A DNA stretch of 64,000 nucleotides from JAEUIX01 sp964611125 (GCA_964611125.1 CAZSZO010000003.1:92273-156272); one strand, 5' to 3'; shown: positions 51,101-59,637, numbered from the stretch's first letter. Notes: generated by a model not told the origin, from the letters alone. Numbers and translations: made by a program.

Positions 51101-52512
51101 CTCCAGGCGGGCGTGCCGTCGACAGTGTTGACCCCGACGAGGTACACCGCCCGGAAGCGGCGTTCGCGCCGGTCCTTGCGGACCACCGCGACGGCGACCG
51201 ATCCGCCGGGATCGAGCATGATCGGGCCGCGGACGTGGCCGCCCTCGATCTGGCCGTCAAGGTCCGACAGCAGCGTGCTCCACAGGAGTTTGCCGGTCGC
51301 GGGCTCGAACGCCGCGATGACCTCGCGGGGGTCGCTGGCGCCGCTGGGGTCGGCCGCGGCGGCCACCAGCACCATCGAGGCGCTGGCGGAGAGGAGGCGG
51401 ACGTCGTCGGGCGGGGCGGCGCCGCCGCGCCGGGGGAAAGGCCGGTCCTCATCGCGGTTGCGGGGCTCGCTCTCGATGCCTGGGAGCTGGTCGAGCGCGC
51501 GGGACCAGCGGACGGTGAGCGTGAACCGATCGAACGCGGCGATCTGCTTGCCGGAAGCGATGAAGACGGTGTCGCCCACCAGCAGCGGCACGCTCCGCAG
51601 CTCGCGCCCGTACAGCGGGAGGTCCTCGGCGGCGGCGCCGGTGAGGCCCGAGGCGCGACCCGCGGCCTCTGGGTCGACGGGGCCGTAGGGCGCCGAGGCG
51701 AGCGGCTGGGCCACCAGCCCGGTGAGGTCGGGCCGCTGAGCCGGCGAGAGCGAGCTGATCGGCTCCAGACGGAGCGGCGGCGTGATGACCGCCTGGGGCG
51801 CCGGCGGGAGGCCCGCCGCGGCCCGCCATCGCTCCGCCAGCGCAAGGGCCGCGGGCTTGTAGGCGGCCAGCAGGGCGGCGCACTCGCCGGCGGCGCGGAG
51901 GTTGCCCGTAGCGGAGAGGTCGGGGTGGCGGTCCACCTGCCCGAGTACGAGCAGGGCGGCGTCAAACCGGGCCGCCTCGATGTGCTCCACCGCCAGCCGC
52001 AGGGCGGCGGTGAGGCCCGACGGGGTGAGGAACCGCTGCAGCTCGACCTGGGCGAAATCCCCCTCGGCCAGGCGGTCCGCCGCGAACGGACCCTGCAACT
52101 GCCGGTAGCGCGCGAGCAGCTCCTTGTCGCGCAGCAGCAGCTCGTGCACCAGGGTGCGCACGCTCAGATAGAGGGCCGGGTCGTCCTTCGATTGCACCGC
52201 GGCCAGGGGCTGGTCATCGAGCAGCCTTTGCAGCAGGCGGATGGCCTGGTCGACATTCCCCCGCCCGAGGTTCTCCTGCACCGAGAGCAACGCCTCGGCG
52301 GCGGCGGGAGAGTCGTTTACGAAAACCGGGTTCTCGGGCGCCAGGTTTTGCGCGAGCAGGGCCCCCCCGCCCCCTGTGAAGACCCCCATCAGCGCGGCCA
52401 GGATGATGAACGTCGACTGGCGAGGCAAGGCTGGCTCCAGCTTCGGACCGGGACCCCGGCGACCCGGCTGGGCCCGGAAGGATCTGACGGCTGCAGCGCC
52501 CGCGGGTTCCAC
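48127..52512 (-). CDS. Large PQQ-type beta-propeller protein with N-terminal membrane or signal segment
   Basis: A 1461-residue protein. A hydrophobic segment near residues 34-54 (FIILAALMGVFTGGGGALLA) acts as a signal peptide or anchor. A helical TPR-like part (~70-250, LGRGNVDQAIRLLQRLLDD) precedes the first propeller (~300-720, WSRALDQLPGI, LLWSTLLSDLDGQI, GTPAWSALVGSAG), then a helical middle part (~730-1030) and a second propeller (~1050-1461, KQVWATEPLSSHF, GQRLWAASIALPG, GAVTWRNTQAPC). The repeating W-x-x-x pattern is typical of PQQ-like or BamB-like propellers; no catalytic residues are assigned. The GTG start is tentative; an internal start near the hydrophobic segment is possible. 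Probably periplasmic or surface-exposed. Confidence 0.75.
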   Translation of the reverse strand: MEPAGAAAVRSFRAQPGRRGPGPKLEPALPRQSTFIILAALMGVFTGGGGALLAQNLAPENPVFVNDSPAAAEALLSVQENLGRGNVDQAIRLLQRLLDDQPLAAVQSKDDPALYLSVRTLVHELLLRDKELLARYRQLQGPFAADRLAEGDFAQVELQRFLTPSGLTAALRLAVEHIEAARFDAALLVLGQVDRHPDLSATGNLRAAGECAALLAAYKPAALALAERWRAAAGLPPAPQAVITPPLRLEPISSLSPAQRPDLTGLVAQPLASAPYGPVDPEAAGRASGLTGAAAEDLPLYGRELRSVPLLVGDTVFIASGKQIAAFDRFTLTVRWSRALDQLPGIESEPRNRDEDRPFPRRGGAAPPDDVRLLSASASMVLVAAAADPSGASDPREVIAAFEPATGKLLWSTLLSDLDGQIEGGHVRGPIMLDPGGSVAVAVVRKDRRERRFRAVYLVGVNTVDGTPAWSALVGSAGSLPFWQPGSLSEGAVLVDGVVYSVDRVGVASAHEAASGRPLWIRRLEGESYDNSVRSAAWQMNAPVIRSGRMLMLSPDRKHIVTLDAASGRRLASAETSKLRSPLAYLLAAPDQLVGVSESAIAFLAYDNLAGGAVSEVRIKEPGIRGRVVLAGQQLLVPERDGIAIVESGKPEPVATIPLDEMGNFVVSDSQVIVADDSRLHSYFSWTAADRLLSARIGEQPGDPAPGIALAELAYRAGRDDRIVPGIDAARAALDRPALDRPADASAGQEQRERLIASLRTMIDGAQLAAAPQGRGPLELALVGQLVERLGQVVRAPADRAAHLLVEGRHAENLGDPAAAARSYQRILDDLALGQALWQGARLGVAAETEATHRLEQLVGKHGGGVYEPFERAADDALATLPADAPIPEMERLARRFPVAVASARLWDRIAQAHESEKRSRSAARALEIGLQTAERIPAAPPAVVGELGGRLVTNLLDRGLIFAAEESLRHFRSTFGQVALTVGGQPLDEGALGQRIGGERAQNQRWPSVGLPVADGPQVLAQWALMEPLVREPTPAAPTYFVMRHQDGRVAVFSRAAANADGFSPVWTFQSEQHQAELLRQDRASAYFYTAVGRQGGSITRVDPVSGKQVWATEPLSSHFPEGAGVGPAPLTGPRALRQPVDRIATPLEGLRPASEVLFASDERTLALVDRSGRGVAFDADSGQRLWAASIALPGVYDCAVFRNILAVAGEGDRAAVLAAATGGIRPKASSIVLMDVRTGELLRTVALEPGPIRWIRFTPRGDLIVGVTGAVAAIDCEAGAVTWRNTQAPCISTQNAWVAGENVLIEAEGRTLWLLSASSGLLRSAPVDVRDRAGSSTAVSRASFTADGNLALSSPLGLAVIGIDGSVIGLDAVGRGENLLPPQPVVGGFATIETDAAIRERGVKTAFDLHLLDPKSAMLLRSARLELADAPSRMAAIDGRIAITAGGITVIYAAPVDGR

Positions 52513-52609
52513 CGTGCGCCCTTATCGGAGTGTACGGGCAGTTTCAGCGCCCGGTTCTTTTGTCAAGGCTTGGTTTAGCCGACATCGGGTTGTCAGTTGG
52601 GAGGCTTCA

Positions 52610-53068
52610 ATGTCGGCACTCCGGATTGAATCACCAGTCGGTCTTGCAGGCGCCTTGCGGGGCGCCGCTGAGCAAGGGATGAGGCAGCGGAGCGTGCGGG
52701 TGATCGCCCTCGTGCTCGCCGTCGCCATCGTCAGCCTCGCGGACCTTTACCTAACCCTCACCTATCTGCACGGGGCGGGCATGCATGAGGCCAATCCCCT
52801 GGCGCGGTGGATCATGAGCTACAACTGCTCGTGGCTGCTCGCGGGCTGGAAGCTCATGCTGCTGGGCGTCACCTGCTCGATCCTGTACGTCACCCGGCAC
52901 TCGCGCTCGGCGGAGGTCGCAGCGTGGGTCTGCTGCGGCGTCATGCTGTGGCTGGCCGGCCAGTGGACGCAATACGCCGACAAGGCGCCCGCGCTGACTC
53001 CGGAGATCCACCAGCTCGCCAACGGGCATGCCCCCGACTGGGTGCAGTTCTCCAGCAGCAGCCAGTGA
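52610..53068 (+). CDS. Small membrane protein (DUF5658-like)
   Basis: A 152-residue protein with three hydrophobic segments (VRVIALVLAVAIVSLADLYL, SWLLAGWKLMLLGVTCSILY, VAAWVCCGVMLWLAGQW). The pattern 'D-x-x-LT-x-x-x-L...G-x-x-EANPLARWI' matches DUF5658-type membrane proteins. GGGAGG sits shortly before the ATG at 52610; a much longer reading frame starting upstream overlaps the propeller gene and is not supported. Divergent from the propeller gene. Function unknown. Confidence 0.75.
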   Translation: MSALRIESPVGLAGALRGAAEQGMRQRSVRVIALVLAVAIVSLADLYLTLTYLHGAGMHEANPLARWIMSYNCSWLLAGWKLMLLGVTCSILYVTRHSRSAEVAAWVCCGVMLWLAGQWTQYADKAPALTPEIHQLANGHAPDWVQFSSSSQ

Positions 53069-53107
53069 GAGGCGGTCCCGCCGGGTTGGCGCGGGTACGC
53101 TCAGTCG

Positions 53108-53593
53108 ATGAAATCCCCCCCGCTGCTGTCGCGGCCGCTCATCGCCTGTGCGTGTGCGGTGCTGTTCTCCTTCCTGGCCGGGTGCTCGACATCGCAGTTA
53201 CCCGAGCTTGAGGTCGCCGAGGTGAAGGTCGGCGAGCGGACCGACGAGGGCCTGGTGGTGGTCTTCACCTTGTCAGCCCGCAACGAGAACGCCGAGCCGC
53301 TTCCGCTGAAGAAGATCGATTACACCCTGGCGATTGATGGCCGGCAGGTCTTCTCCGGCGTCCGTTCGCCGGAGGCGACATTGCGGCCCAATGGCTCGCA
53401 ACTGGTGCGCGTGCCGGCGGTCATCCGGCTGGATCCGGGCGGGGCGCCGCCGGTGGGCGTGCATCAGTACGTTCTGGCCGGCCGGCTGACGTATCTTGAA
53501 CCGGGGAAGATCGCCGAGCTGCTCTTTGATTCAGAGGTGAGCCAGCCCTCGGCGCCGTTCGAGGCGCGGGGCACGCTCGACTTCGGTCCCTGA
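53108..53593 (+). CDS. LEA14/WHy-domain-like lipoprotein
   Basis: A 161-residue lipoprotein: a basic N-terminus, hydrophobic core and lipobox LAGC with Cys26 as the lipid-bearing residue. The mature part resembles a LEA_2/WHy beta sandwich (VVFTLSARNENAEPLPLKKI, DYTLAIDGRQVFSGV, RVPAVIRLDPGG, VLAGRLTYLEPG). Such domains are found in bacterial stress and envelope proteins. It lies 39 bp after the DUF5658-like gene on the same strand, so the two may form a small operon. Confidence 0.75.
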   Translation: MKSPPLLSRPLIACACAVLFSFLAGCSTSQLPELEVAEVKVGERTDEGLVVVFTLSARNENAEPLPLKKIDYTLAIDGRQVFSGVRSPEATLRPNGSQLVRVPAVIRLDPGGAPPVGVHQYVLAGRLTYLEPGKIAELLFDSEVSQPSAPFEARGTLDFGP

Positions 53594-53637
53594 GCTGAAG
53601 GCCACGCATGCCTACCACTCATGCCTGACGCATGGCG

Positions 53638-54804
53638 TCACATCGGGCTCAGCGGCGCGCGGTCGGCCCCGCTGACCAGCACCTGCGGGGCCTGGCCAGG
53701 CCCAGGTCCGGCAGCAGCACCGAGCCTCTCGCGCAACCGCTCGGCCAGGACGGGCAGGTACCCACGCTCGGTTTGAGTGTGACCCGCCAGCAGCACGCCC
53801 ACGCCCATCCCCAGGGCCGCCAGCACCTCGTGGTGCTTCATTTCGCCCGTGATCAGCGCCTCGCACCCGGCCGAGCGGGCCGCCTGAAGCAGCGACGCCC
53901 CCGCCCCGGGGCACACAACCAGCGTTCGCACGGCCTGACCGGGCCGCGCGCCCTCAGCGACCTGCACCTGTCCCTCAGGCAAGCCAAGGTGCGATCGCAG
54001 ACGGGCTGCGAGCTCAGCCGCCTGGGCCGGCCGCTCCAGCTCCAGCACCCGCCCGGCGCCGGTGGCCGCCGAGGGCTGCGGCGCGAGGTCGTAGACGTCG
54101 ATCGCCGGTTCTTCGTAGGGGTGGGCCCGCCGGAGGGCCGCCAGGGCCGCGGGCAGGCTTGATCGCGAGCAGACCATCTCAAGCCGCAGCTCGGCGACGT
54201 ACTCGAGCTTTCCGGCCGCGCCGATTGCGGGATTGGTCAACGCCCCGCCCCGGAAGGTGCCCGCGCCCATCGAAGCGAACGAGCACAGGGTGTAGTCACC
54301 GATCACGCCGGCGCCCGCGTGAGCGAGGCCCGCCCGGACCTGCTCGGTGCGGCCTTCAGGAACGAAGGTGACGAGCTTCACCTCCTCGCCAGCGCGGCGG
54401 GCGGAGTGCGGAACGAGGGCGCGGCGCGAGCGCTCGCCCGAACCACCAACCAGCCCATCGGCGAGCCAGTCGGTCATCCCGGCGGGGGCCGCGTCGAGGG
54501 CGGTGTGGGGGCTGTAGATCGACAGGCCCATCCGGGCGGCCCGCAGCATCAGGGCCCCGGCGCGGCTGGCCGAAGTCAGCCGCTTGAGCGGCTCGAAGAT
54601 CGGCGGGTGGTAGCAGACGATCGCCCCGGCGCCCGCCTGCGCGGCCTCATCCAGGACCGCGTCGGTCAGGTCGATGGCCAGCAGCACGGGCCCCTCGAGG
54701 TCATCATCGGGCGAACCCAGGAGGAGGCCGACGTTATCCCACGGCTCCGCGACGGAGATGGGGGCGAGGGCTTCAAGAGCGTCGAGAAGGGCGCTGAGCT
54801 TCAT
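53638..54804 (-). CDS. NIF3-like dinuclear metal-centre protein with inserted PII-like domain
   Basis: A 388-residue protein of the NIF3/YqfO family (hexameric, di-metal, sometimes called GTP cyclohydrolase 1 type 2). Metal-site motifs: AEPWDNVGLLLG, VCYHPPIFEPLKRL, IYSPHTALDAA, ITGEMKHHEVLAALG and LLAGHTQTERGYLPVL. Between them, residues ~140-245 form the inserted PII-like domain found in the long Gram-positive-type form (VKLVTFVPEGRTEQVRAGLA, AHPYEEPAIDVYDL). The biochemical role in the cell is not settled for this family. The ATG at 54804 begins MKLSALLDALEALAP. Convergent with the lipoprotein gene. Confidence 0.9.
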   Translation of the reverse strand: MKLSALLDALEALAPISVAEPWDNVGLLLGSPDDDLEGPVLLAIDLTDAVLDEAAQAGAGAIVCYHPPIFEPLKRLTSASRAGALMLRAARMGLSIYSPHTALDAAPAGMTDWLADGLVGGSGERSRRALVPHSARRAGEEVKLVTFVPEGRTEQVRAGLAHAGAGVIGDYTLCSFASMGAGTFRGGALTNPAIGAAGKLEYVAELRLEMVCSRSSLPAALAALRRAHPYEEPAIDVYDLAPQPSAATGAGRVLELERPAQAAELAARLRSHLGLPEGQVQVAEGARPGQAVRTLVVCPGAGASLLQAARSAGCEALITGEMKHHEVLAALGMGVGVLLAGHTQTERGYLPVLAERLRERLGAAAGPGPGQAPQVLVSGADRAPLSPM

Positions 54805-54858
54805 GACCGGGATTGTTCGCGTGGCGCCGGCTCAGGATGGCGCCCGCGCTGGCCGCCA

Positions 54859-56034
54859 TCACTTCCGGCCGAAGGTGACCTTGCCGGGGATTGCGTCGCG
54901 CAGGCGGTCGGCGGCGAGGGCGTCGAGCGCTGCGGCGGAGGCGCGGAGGTGGGCGTCAAGAAAGAGCATGCTCGCGGACGCCACGGCATCCTGAATCTGA
55001 CGGACATCGGTGACGCCGTTCTCGCCCAGAAGGGCGGCGGTCGCCTTGCCTGCATAGGCCGAGTGGGTGGCGCCCTCGATGTAGATCAGATAAGCGGGCG
55101 GACCGCCCTTGGCGACCCCGCGCGAGAACTCGAAGGAATGGCGGCGCGACTCGGGGGTCTCGCGCCCCATGTTCGCGGGCGAACTGTCGAGCGAGCCGCC
55201 GATGACCAAGATCGGGATCTTGATGTCGGACCAGGAATCTGTCGACAGCACGCGGCTGGTCGTGCCCTGGCCGGAGATGATGATGGCGGCCCTGAAGCGG
55301 TCGTCGCCGATCGAGGTGAGGCCCAGGCCGCGCTCGCCGATCCCGCGCCCGCGGGCCTTCACGCCCGCAACCAGCTGGGTCGTGAACGCCCCGGCGGAGT
55401 GCCCGGCGATCGCCAATCGGTGGAGGTCGATCGCGAACGCCGGGCCGCCAACCTTGGCGACCGCCGCGGAGATATCGGAAAGGCGGTCGACCACCAGTTT
55501 GCAGTCACCGACGCGCTCGCCCAGGTTGACACTGTTGCGGAGCTGCTCTCGTGCCTCAGGGGTGGCCAGCTCACGGAGCCCGCCCCCACCCCCACCACCA
55601 CCTCCCCCACCAGCGGCCTCGCGGCGTTTGAGCTTGATCGAGTCGGAGTGGGTCATGGCGATCGAGGCGTAGCCATGCGAGGCGCAGAACTCCAGCAGGT
55701 CCGGGAAGGCGTCACGTGACCCGCCGGCGCCATGACTGAACACGATCAGCGGCCAGCCTTCGAGCGGGGCGGCGGCCGGCTTTCCATCACCAGTGGGAAT
55801 GCGGACGCGCAGCTCCAGATCCTTGCCTCGGACCTCATCGCGGATGGTGACGTCGGTTGTCGTGCAGCCCAGCGGACCCTTGGCGACGACAAATCGTTCG
55901 ACCGACCGGGCCGACTCCGACGTGGGCGTCGCTGGCTGGGCGGCGGGCGCCACGCCGGGCGCCAGGGCCAGCAGTGCGAGCGTGGAGGCCGCCAGGAAAA
56001 AGTCGCGGCGGCGAGCGGGGGCGAGAACGTGCAT
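54859..56034 (-). CDS. Tat-exported alpha/beta hydrolase (dienelactone-hydrolase/PETase-like fold)
   Basis: A 391-residue protein. The N-terminus has a twin-arginine signal (ARRRDFFLAASTLALLALAP). An alpha/beta-hydrolase core follows: WPLIVFSHGAGGSRDAFPDL (oxyanion region), nucleophile Ser in LAIAGHSAGAFTTQL, candidate Asp in VIGGSLDSSPANMG and His in YIEGATHSAYAG. A Gly run (residues ~144-154) encoded by G-tracts lies in the cap region, and its C-runs are at about 55580-55615. It is a predicted periplasmic esterase. AGGAG precedes the ATG. The nature of its ester substrate cannot be read from sequence. Confidence 0.85.
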   Translation of the reverse strand: MHVLAPARRRDFFLAASTLALLALAPGVAPAAQPATPTSESARSVERFVVAKGPLGCTTTDVTIRDEVRGKDLELRVRIPTGDGKPAAAPLEGWPLIVFSHGAGGSRDAFPDLLEFCASHGYASIAMTHSDSIKLKRREAAGGGGGGGGGGGLRELATPEAREQLRNSVNLGERVGDCKLVVDRLSDISAAVAKVGGPAFAIDLHRLAIAGHSAGAFTTQLVAGVKARGRGIGERGLGLTSIGDDRFRAAIIISGQGTTSRVLSTDSWSDIKIPILVIGGSLDSSPANMGRETPESRRHSFEFSRGVAKGGPPAYLIYIEGATHSAYAGKATAALLGENGVTDVRQIQDAVASASMLFLDAHLRASAAALDALAADRLRDAIPGKVTFGRK

Positions 56035-56097
56035 AGGGCTCTCCTGATCCAGGAATAACGGCCATGCGGATCGGCCATTGCGGAGCCCGGCGCCACG

Positions 56098-56130
56098 AAA
56101 AAAGGGCCGGAGCCATTGCGGCTCCGGCCC
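56098..56130 (-). terminator. Intrinsic terminator of the RNA-binding-protein gene
   Basis: On the minus strand GGGCCGGAGCC, a five-base loop and GGCTCCGGCCC (56130-56104) form a perfect 11-bp stem, followed by six T (56103-56098). It lies 57 bp after the stop of the RRM protein gene. Confidence 0.92.
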
Positions 56131-56186
56131 ATCTGTTGCGATCCGTTCAGAAGGCGCCGGCGGTTCGCCCGCGCCAACCGGAGGAT

Positions 56187-56474
56187 TTACCAGCTGCCGC
56201 GACCGCCGCGACCGCCGCCGCCACCGCCGGCCTCGCGGGGCTTGGCTTCGTTGACGGTGAGGTCGCGACCATCGACGTTCTTGCCGCTGAGGGCCGTCAT
56301 GGCGGCGCGAGCGTGCTCGTCATTGCGGAACTCGACGAAACCGAAGCCGCGGGGGCGGCCGGTTTCGCGGTCCATGACCAGCGCGGCGGAGGCGACTTCG
56401 CCGTGGGCCGCGAACATGTCGCGAAGCTGGGACTCGGTGGTGTTGAACGAGAGATTACCTACGTAAAGCTTCAT
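56187..56474 (-). CDS. Single-RRM RNA-binding protein with Gly-rich tail
   Basis: A 95-residue protein. One RRM domain (residues 1-78) with RNP2 at the start (KLYVGNLSFNTTESQLRDMF) and RNP1 GRPRGFGFVEF. The tail is Gly/Arg-rich (GGGGGGRGGRGSW). Bacterial proteins of this size bind single-stranded RNA and are often cold- or stress-induced. AGGAG lies close before the ATG at 56474. Flanked by its own terminator and a 250-bp upstream region, so it is probably monocistronic. Confidence 0.95.
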   Translation of the reverse strand: MKLYVGNLSFNTTESQLRDMFAAHGEVASAALVMDRETGRPRGFGFVEFRNDEHARAAMTALSGKNVDGRDLTVNEAKPREAGGGGGGRGGRGSW

Positions 56475-56726
56475 GTGCTTTACTCCTGCCCGAACTGAAA
56501 CTGAATTATGCGGCCGCTGCTTGGACTCGGGTGGAAAAAGCGTCGGGAGACCAGAGAGGACTCGACCGACGGGGCCGGGACCAGACAGAGATCACATGGG
56601 AGTATAGGCGGGTCGGCGGGTCCGGGCGCGAGGACCAAAAACAGGGGGTCGGACCGCCCCGCCCAAGACCAGCCGGGGACCGTCGGGCCAGGCGGGGACA
56701 GTCGGGGCCAGTCGGGCCGCTCCGGC
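56475..56726. other. Intergenic region upstream of the RRM gene and downstream of nuoH
   Basis: About 250 bp without a gene. It should contain the promoter and a long 5' untranslated region of the RRM gene on the minus strand, plus the end of the nuoH transcript. No clear -35/-10 pair or T-tract terminator was found. The plus-strand text contains loosely repeated GGGACCAG/GGGACCGTCGGG-like segments, but these are not convincing repeats. Confidence 0.4.
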
Positions 56727-58073
56727 TCAGTGAGCCCCGAGCGAAACAGCGGTCCGGACCGGGTCATCTTCACGCGCGGCGCCCGAAGGCGCGGTGCGGA
56801 CCTGCTCCCCCGCCAGGGGTGAGAACCGCGAGCCCGCCAGCGGGATCTTTCGGTTCACCGGGCGGCGGAGCAGCGGCTGGATGGCCAGCACGAAGCCCGC
56901 GACGGCGGCGTTGGCCAGGAGCGTCGAGAAGAAGTTCACGGCCCCGGCGTACACCAGCGTCGCGTTGACCAGCACCATCGCCATCGAGACCGGGATGATC
57001 GCCTGCCAGGCGCCGGACATGACCTGATCGAAGCGGAGGCGGGGAAGCGTCCAGCGGACGACCATCATGAAGGCGATGAGCAGGCAGGTCTTGCCGAAGA
57101 GGACGAAGAACTTGGCCAGCATCGCATACCAGGCGACATCGGTGGGGCTCAGCAGCGGGAATTCGAAGCCCGGGATGGGCGAGAGCCCGTACCCGCCCAG
57201 GAACAGCACCGCGAAGATCGCCGAGCCCGTGATCATGTGGGCGTACTCGGCCAGGAAGAACAGGGCGAACCGCATCGACGAGTATTCGGTGTGGTAGCCG
57301 CCGACAAGCTCCTGCTCGCACTCGGCATTGTCGAAGGGCGCGCGGTTGCACTCGGCCAGCGAGCACATGTAGAAGATCGCCGCGACCAGCGGCTGGCTGA
57401 AGATGAGCCACCCGTGGTCGTGCTGGTGCTGAATGATCCGCGTGGGCAGCAGCGTGCCGGTGGCGAGCAGGATGGCGAGTATCGACAGGCCGAGGGGGAT
57501 CTCGTAGGCGAGCATCTGGGAGGAGGCCCGCAGGCCGCCCAGCATCGAGTACTTGTTGTTGCTGGCCCACCCGCCAAGGGCGACGCCGTAGATCCCCAGC
57601 GAAGCGGTGGCGAGGATGTAGATCAGCCCGATGGACAGATCGGCCCCGGCGACGGTGCAGCGCTGCGCGTCAATGGTCCAGTCCAGGATCGGGATGGTGA
57701 ACGCGGCGACATCGACATACCCGCCCCACGGAATGATCGCGAAGCCGATGAGGGCGGGGACGACGATGGTCGCGGGAGCGAGGGTGAAGAGCACCTTGTC
57801 AACGAAGGGGGGCTGGTAGTCCTCCTTGAAGATGAACTTCAGCCCGTCGGCCAGGGGCTGACCCCAGCCGCCCATGCCCTTGAGGAAGCTCAGGAAGGGC
57901 ATATTGAAGTCGAACCCCGCCCGGTTGGGACCGATGCGGTCCTGCATCCAGGCGGAGATCTTGCGCTCGAAGAAAATGCAGTACGCGACGCCGACCAGAA
58001 TCAGGTGGATGACCACGAGGATCACCGCGACCGACACCAGGAGCTGCGCCGTGATGAATTCAGGCTTGGGCAT
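56727..58073 (-). CDS. nuoH: NADH-quinone oxidoreductase subunit H, solitary
   Basis: A 448-residue membrane protein of complex I, longer than the ~325-residue E. coli NuoH because of extra loops and a basic C-terminal tail. Signatures: FFERKISAWMQDRIGPNRAG, GQPLADGLKFIFKED, RASSQMLAYEIPLGLS, CNRAPFDNAECEQELVGGYH and YSSMRFALFFLAEYAHM. At least eight hydrophobic segments are visible. NuoH forms the quinone-binding entrance of complex I with NuoB, NuoC and NuoD. None of the other nuo genes is in this window; here it stands between an RRM gene and an MFS transporter. The ATG at 58073 (MPKPEFITAQ) is chosen; an upstream reading is not needed. Confidence 0.9.
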   Translation of the reverse strand: MPKPEFITAQLLVSVAVILVVIHLILVGVAYCIFFERKISAWMQDRIGPNRAGFDFNMPFLSFLKGMGGWGQPLADGLKFIFKEDYQPPFVDKVLFTLAPATIVVPALIGFAIIPWGGYVDVAAFTIPILDWTIDAQRCTVAGADLSIGLIYILATASLGIYGVALGGWASNNKYSMLGGLRASSQMLAYEIPLGLSILAILLATGTLLPTRIIQHQHDHGWLIFSQPLVAAIFYMCSLAECNRAPFDNAECEQELVGGYHTEYSSMRFALFFLAEYAHMITGSAIFAVLFLGGYGLSPIPGFEFPLLSPTDVAWYAMLAKFFVLFGKTCLLIAFMMVVRWTLPRLRFDQVMSGAWQAIIPVSMAMVLVNATLVYAGAVNFFSTLLANAAVAGFVLAIQPLLRRPVNRKIPLAGSRFSPLAGEQVRTAPSGAAREDDPVRTAVSLGAH

Positions 58074-58202
58074 TGAACGGTCAGGGTAGCACAAGGGCGG
58101 CGCCGCGTCGTCCGCCAGCAGCCGCCACACGCCACGACCCGCCACCACCAGCCACCGGCGGCCGGCCGGCGGGACAACGCCGGGGCGGAAAACGGTCAGC
58201 GG

Positions 58203-59567
58203 TCATTCGTTCACGGGGCCGGCGGTCCCCTGCGACTCCGGGTCGAGGGTCGCCCCGGTCAGCTCGCCGGGCGCCGCGGGGCGGGCGTCCTCGCGCCGGC
58301 TGGAGAGCACCACCAGGGCCAGCGGGATGAGGGTCAGCAAGCGGACGGCGCTCGAGAGAGTGAACAGCCAGCGGTAGGCTTCGTGCGACTGGCCGAGCGA
58401 CTGCAGGACCCAGCCCCCGATCAGGGAGCCCAGCACGCACGACCCCCAATGACCGGCGAACTGGAACGACATCAGCCCGGTGCGGTCCTCCTCGCGAATA
58501 TGCCGCAGGATGAGCAGCCAGGTGGACAGTTCGTAGGCCCCCCACGCCGCGCCGGAGAGCACCTGCACCACCAGGAGCCATGAATAGTCGGTTGAGATCA
58601 GCCAGAGCCACCCGAGGGGCGTGATGGCGACCCCGGCGACGACGAGGACGAGGTTCGGGCCGTGCCGGTGAGCGACCCAGCCCAGGCCGCCGAGCACGGC
58701 GATCTTGCCCAGCATGGTGGCGCCGATGAGCGTGGTGTACTGGAAATAGGACCCCTTGAGGTCGCTGAGGATGTAGGGGTTCACGTACGGCGCCGCGATG
58801 TTCTCCGCAAAGCGGGCCGCGAACATATAGAACAGCAGGCGGAGGCCCCGCCCGACGCCATCATCGCCCGCGATGGCCCGCCGCAGGAACCCCAGCGGGC
58901 CGTGGCGCGCCCCGCCCTGAGGGAGGGGCGTGGGCTCGGGCTGCCGGGCCAGCATGTAGGCGGAGTATCCGCGGGCCACGGCGGCGATGACAAAGAGCCC
59001 GGCGAAAGCCAGGACGACCGCCGAGCGGTTGGCGGAGCGCTCGGGCGGCTCCCCGCCGGTGACGGCGGTGAGGATCAGGCCTCCGGTGGCGAAGCCAGCG
59101 AGCATGCCGATCTGCAGGGCCCGCTGCCGAAGCCCGAACCAGCGGGCCTGGATGCGGCGGGGCACAAACGTGGAGATCCACGTCGACCACGCGGCGCCGC
59201 CGCTCATGCCGGAGGTGAAGTACAGGCAGGCAGCGAAGAAGAGGGCCCAGGTGGGCACCCGCCCGACCAGCGCCGCGATGATCAGCGGGACAAAGGAGAT
59301 CGCCTGGACCGTCGAGCAGGCGACGACCCAGCGCTTGTGCGAGCCGAGCCGGCGGATGGCCATCGGCGCGAGGAGCTGCAGCAGGGCGCCCATGGCGGGG
59401 GGGACGGTGGCGACCAGACCCGAAGCGATGTCGCCTGCGGAGAGGGCGAGCACAAACGCCGGGAGGTAGAGCTCGCCGATTCCGAACATGACGGCGAAGC
59501 CGCAGCCGTCAGCGAAGCTGCGGCGCATCGCGACGCGGGCGGAGTGGGCGGGCGCGGGAGAGGGCAT
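58203..59567 (-). CDS. Major facilitator superfamily transporter
   Basis: A 454-residue membrane protein with about 12 hydrophobic segments, for example FAVMFGIGELYLPAFVLALS, VPTWALFFAACLYFTSGMSG, AVVLAFAGLFVIAAVARGYS, YTTLIGATMLGKIAVLGGLG and LLTLIPLALVVLSSR. A loop of MFS type (ISTFVPRRIQARWFGLRQRA) sits in the first half. No substrate signature is recognised. The start MPSPAPAHSARVAMRRSFAD has an alternative internal Met (M14). The C-terminal ~30 residues are polar. Separated from the upstream nidogen-domain gene by a terminator. Confidence 0.85.
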   Translation of the reverse strand: MPSPAPAHSARVAMRRSFADGCGFAVMFGIGELYLPAFVLALSAGDIASGLVATVPPAMGALLQLLAPMAIRRLGSHKRWVVACSTVQAISFVPLIIAALVGRVPTWALFFAACLYFTSGMSGGAAWSTWISTFVPRRIQARWFGLRQRALQIGMLAGFATGGLILTAVTGGEPPERSANRSAVVLAFAGLFVIAAVARGYSAYMLARQPEPTPLPQGGARHGPLGFLRRAIAGDDGVGRGLRLLFYMFAARFAENIAAPYVNPYILSDLKGSYFQYTTLIGATMLGKIAVLGGLGWVAHRHGPNLVLVVAGVAITPLGWLWLISTDYSWLLVVQVLSGAAWGAYELSTWLLILRHIREEDRTGLMSFQFAGHWGSCVLGSLIGGWVLQSLGQSHEAYRWLFTLSSAVRLLTLIPLALVVLSSRREDARPAAPGELTGATLDPESQGTAGPVNE

Positions 59568-59603
59568 GGGCCGACGGTAGGGGAGCGAGCCGGGCCGCCC
59601 TGG

Positions 59604-59637
59604 AAAAACAAGGGGCCGCCCGACCGGGCGGCCCCTT
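59604..59637 (-). terminator. Intrinsic terminator of the nidogen-domain gene
   Basis: On the minus strand AAGGGGCCGCCC, a GGTC loop and GGGCGGCCCCTT (59637-59610) form a 12-bp stem, followed by GTTTTT. It lies 37 bp after the stop of the PEP-CTERM-like gene (59674) and before the MFS gene. Confidence 0.9.

Noticed and set aside
50470..52578. 700-codon plus-strand open frame opposite the propeller gene
   Set aside because: Composition is Arg/Gly/Ala-rich without motifs, whereas the minus strand shows regular propeller repeats.
52513..52609. TTGACA on the minus strand at 52566-52561 as a promoter for the propeller gene
   Set aside because: No acceptable -10 hexamer was found 16 to 18 bases downstream.
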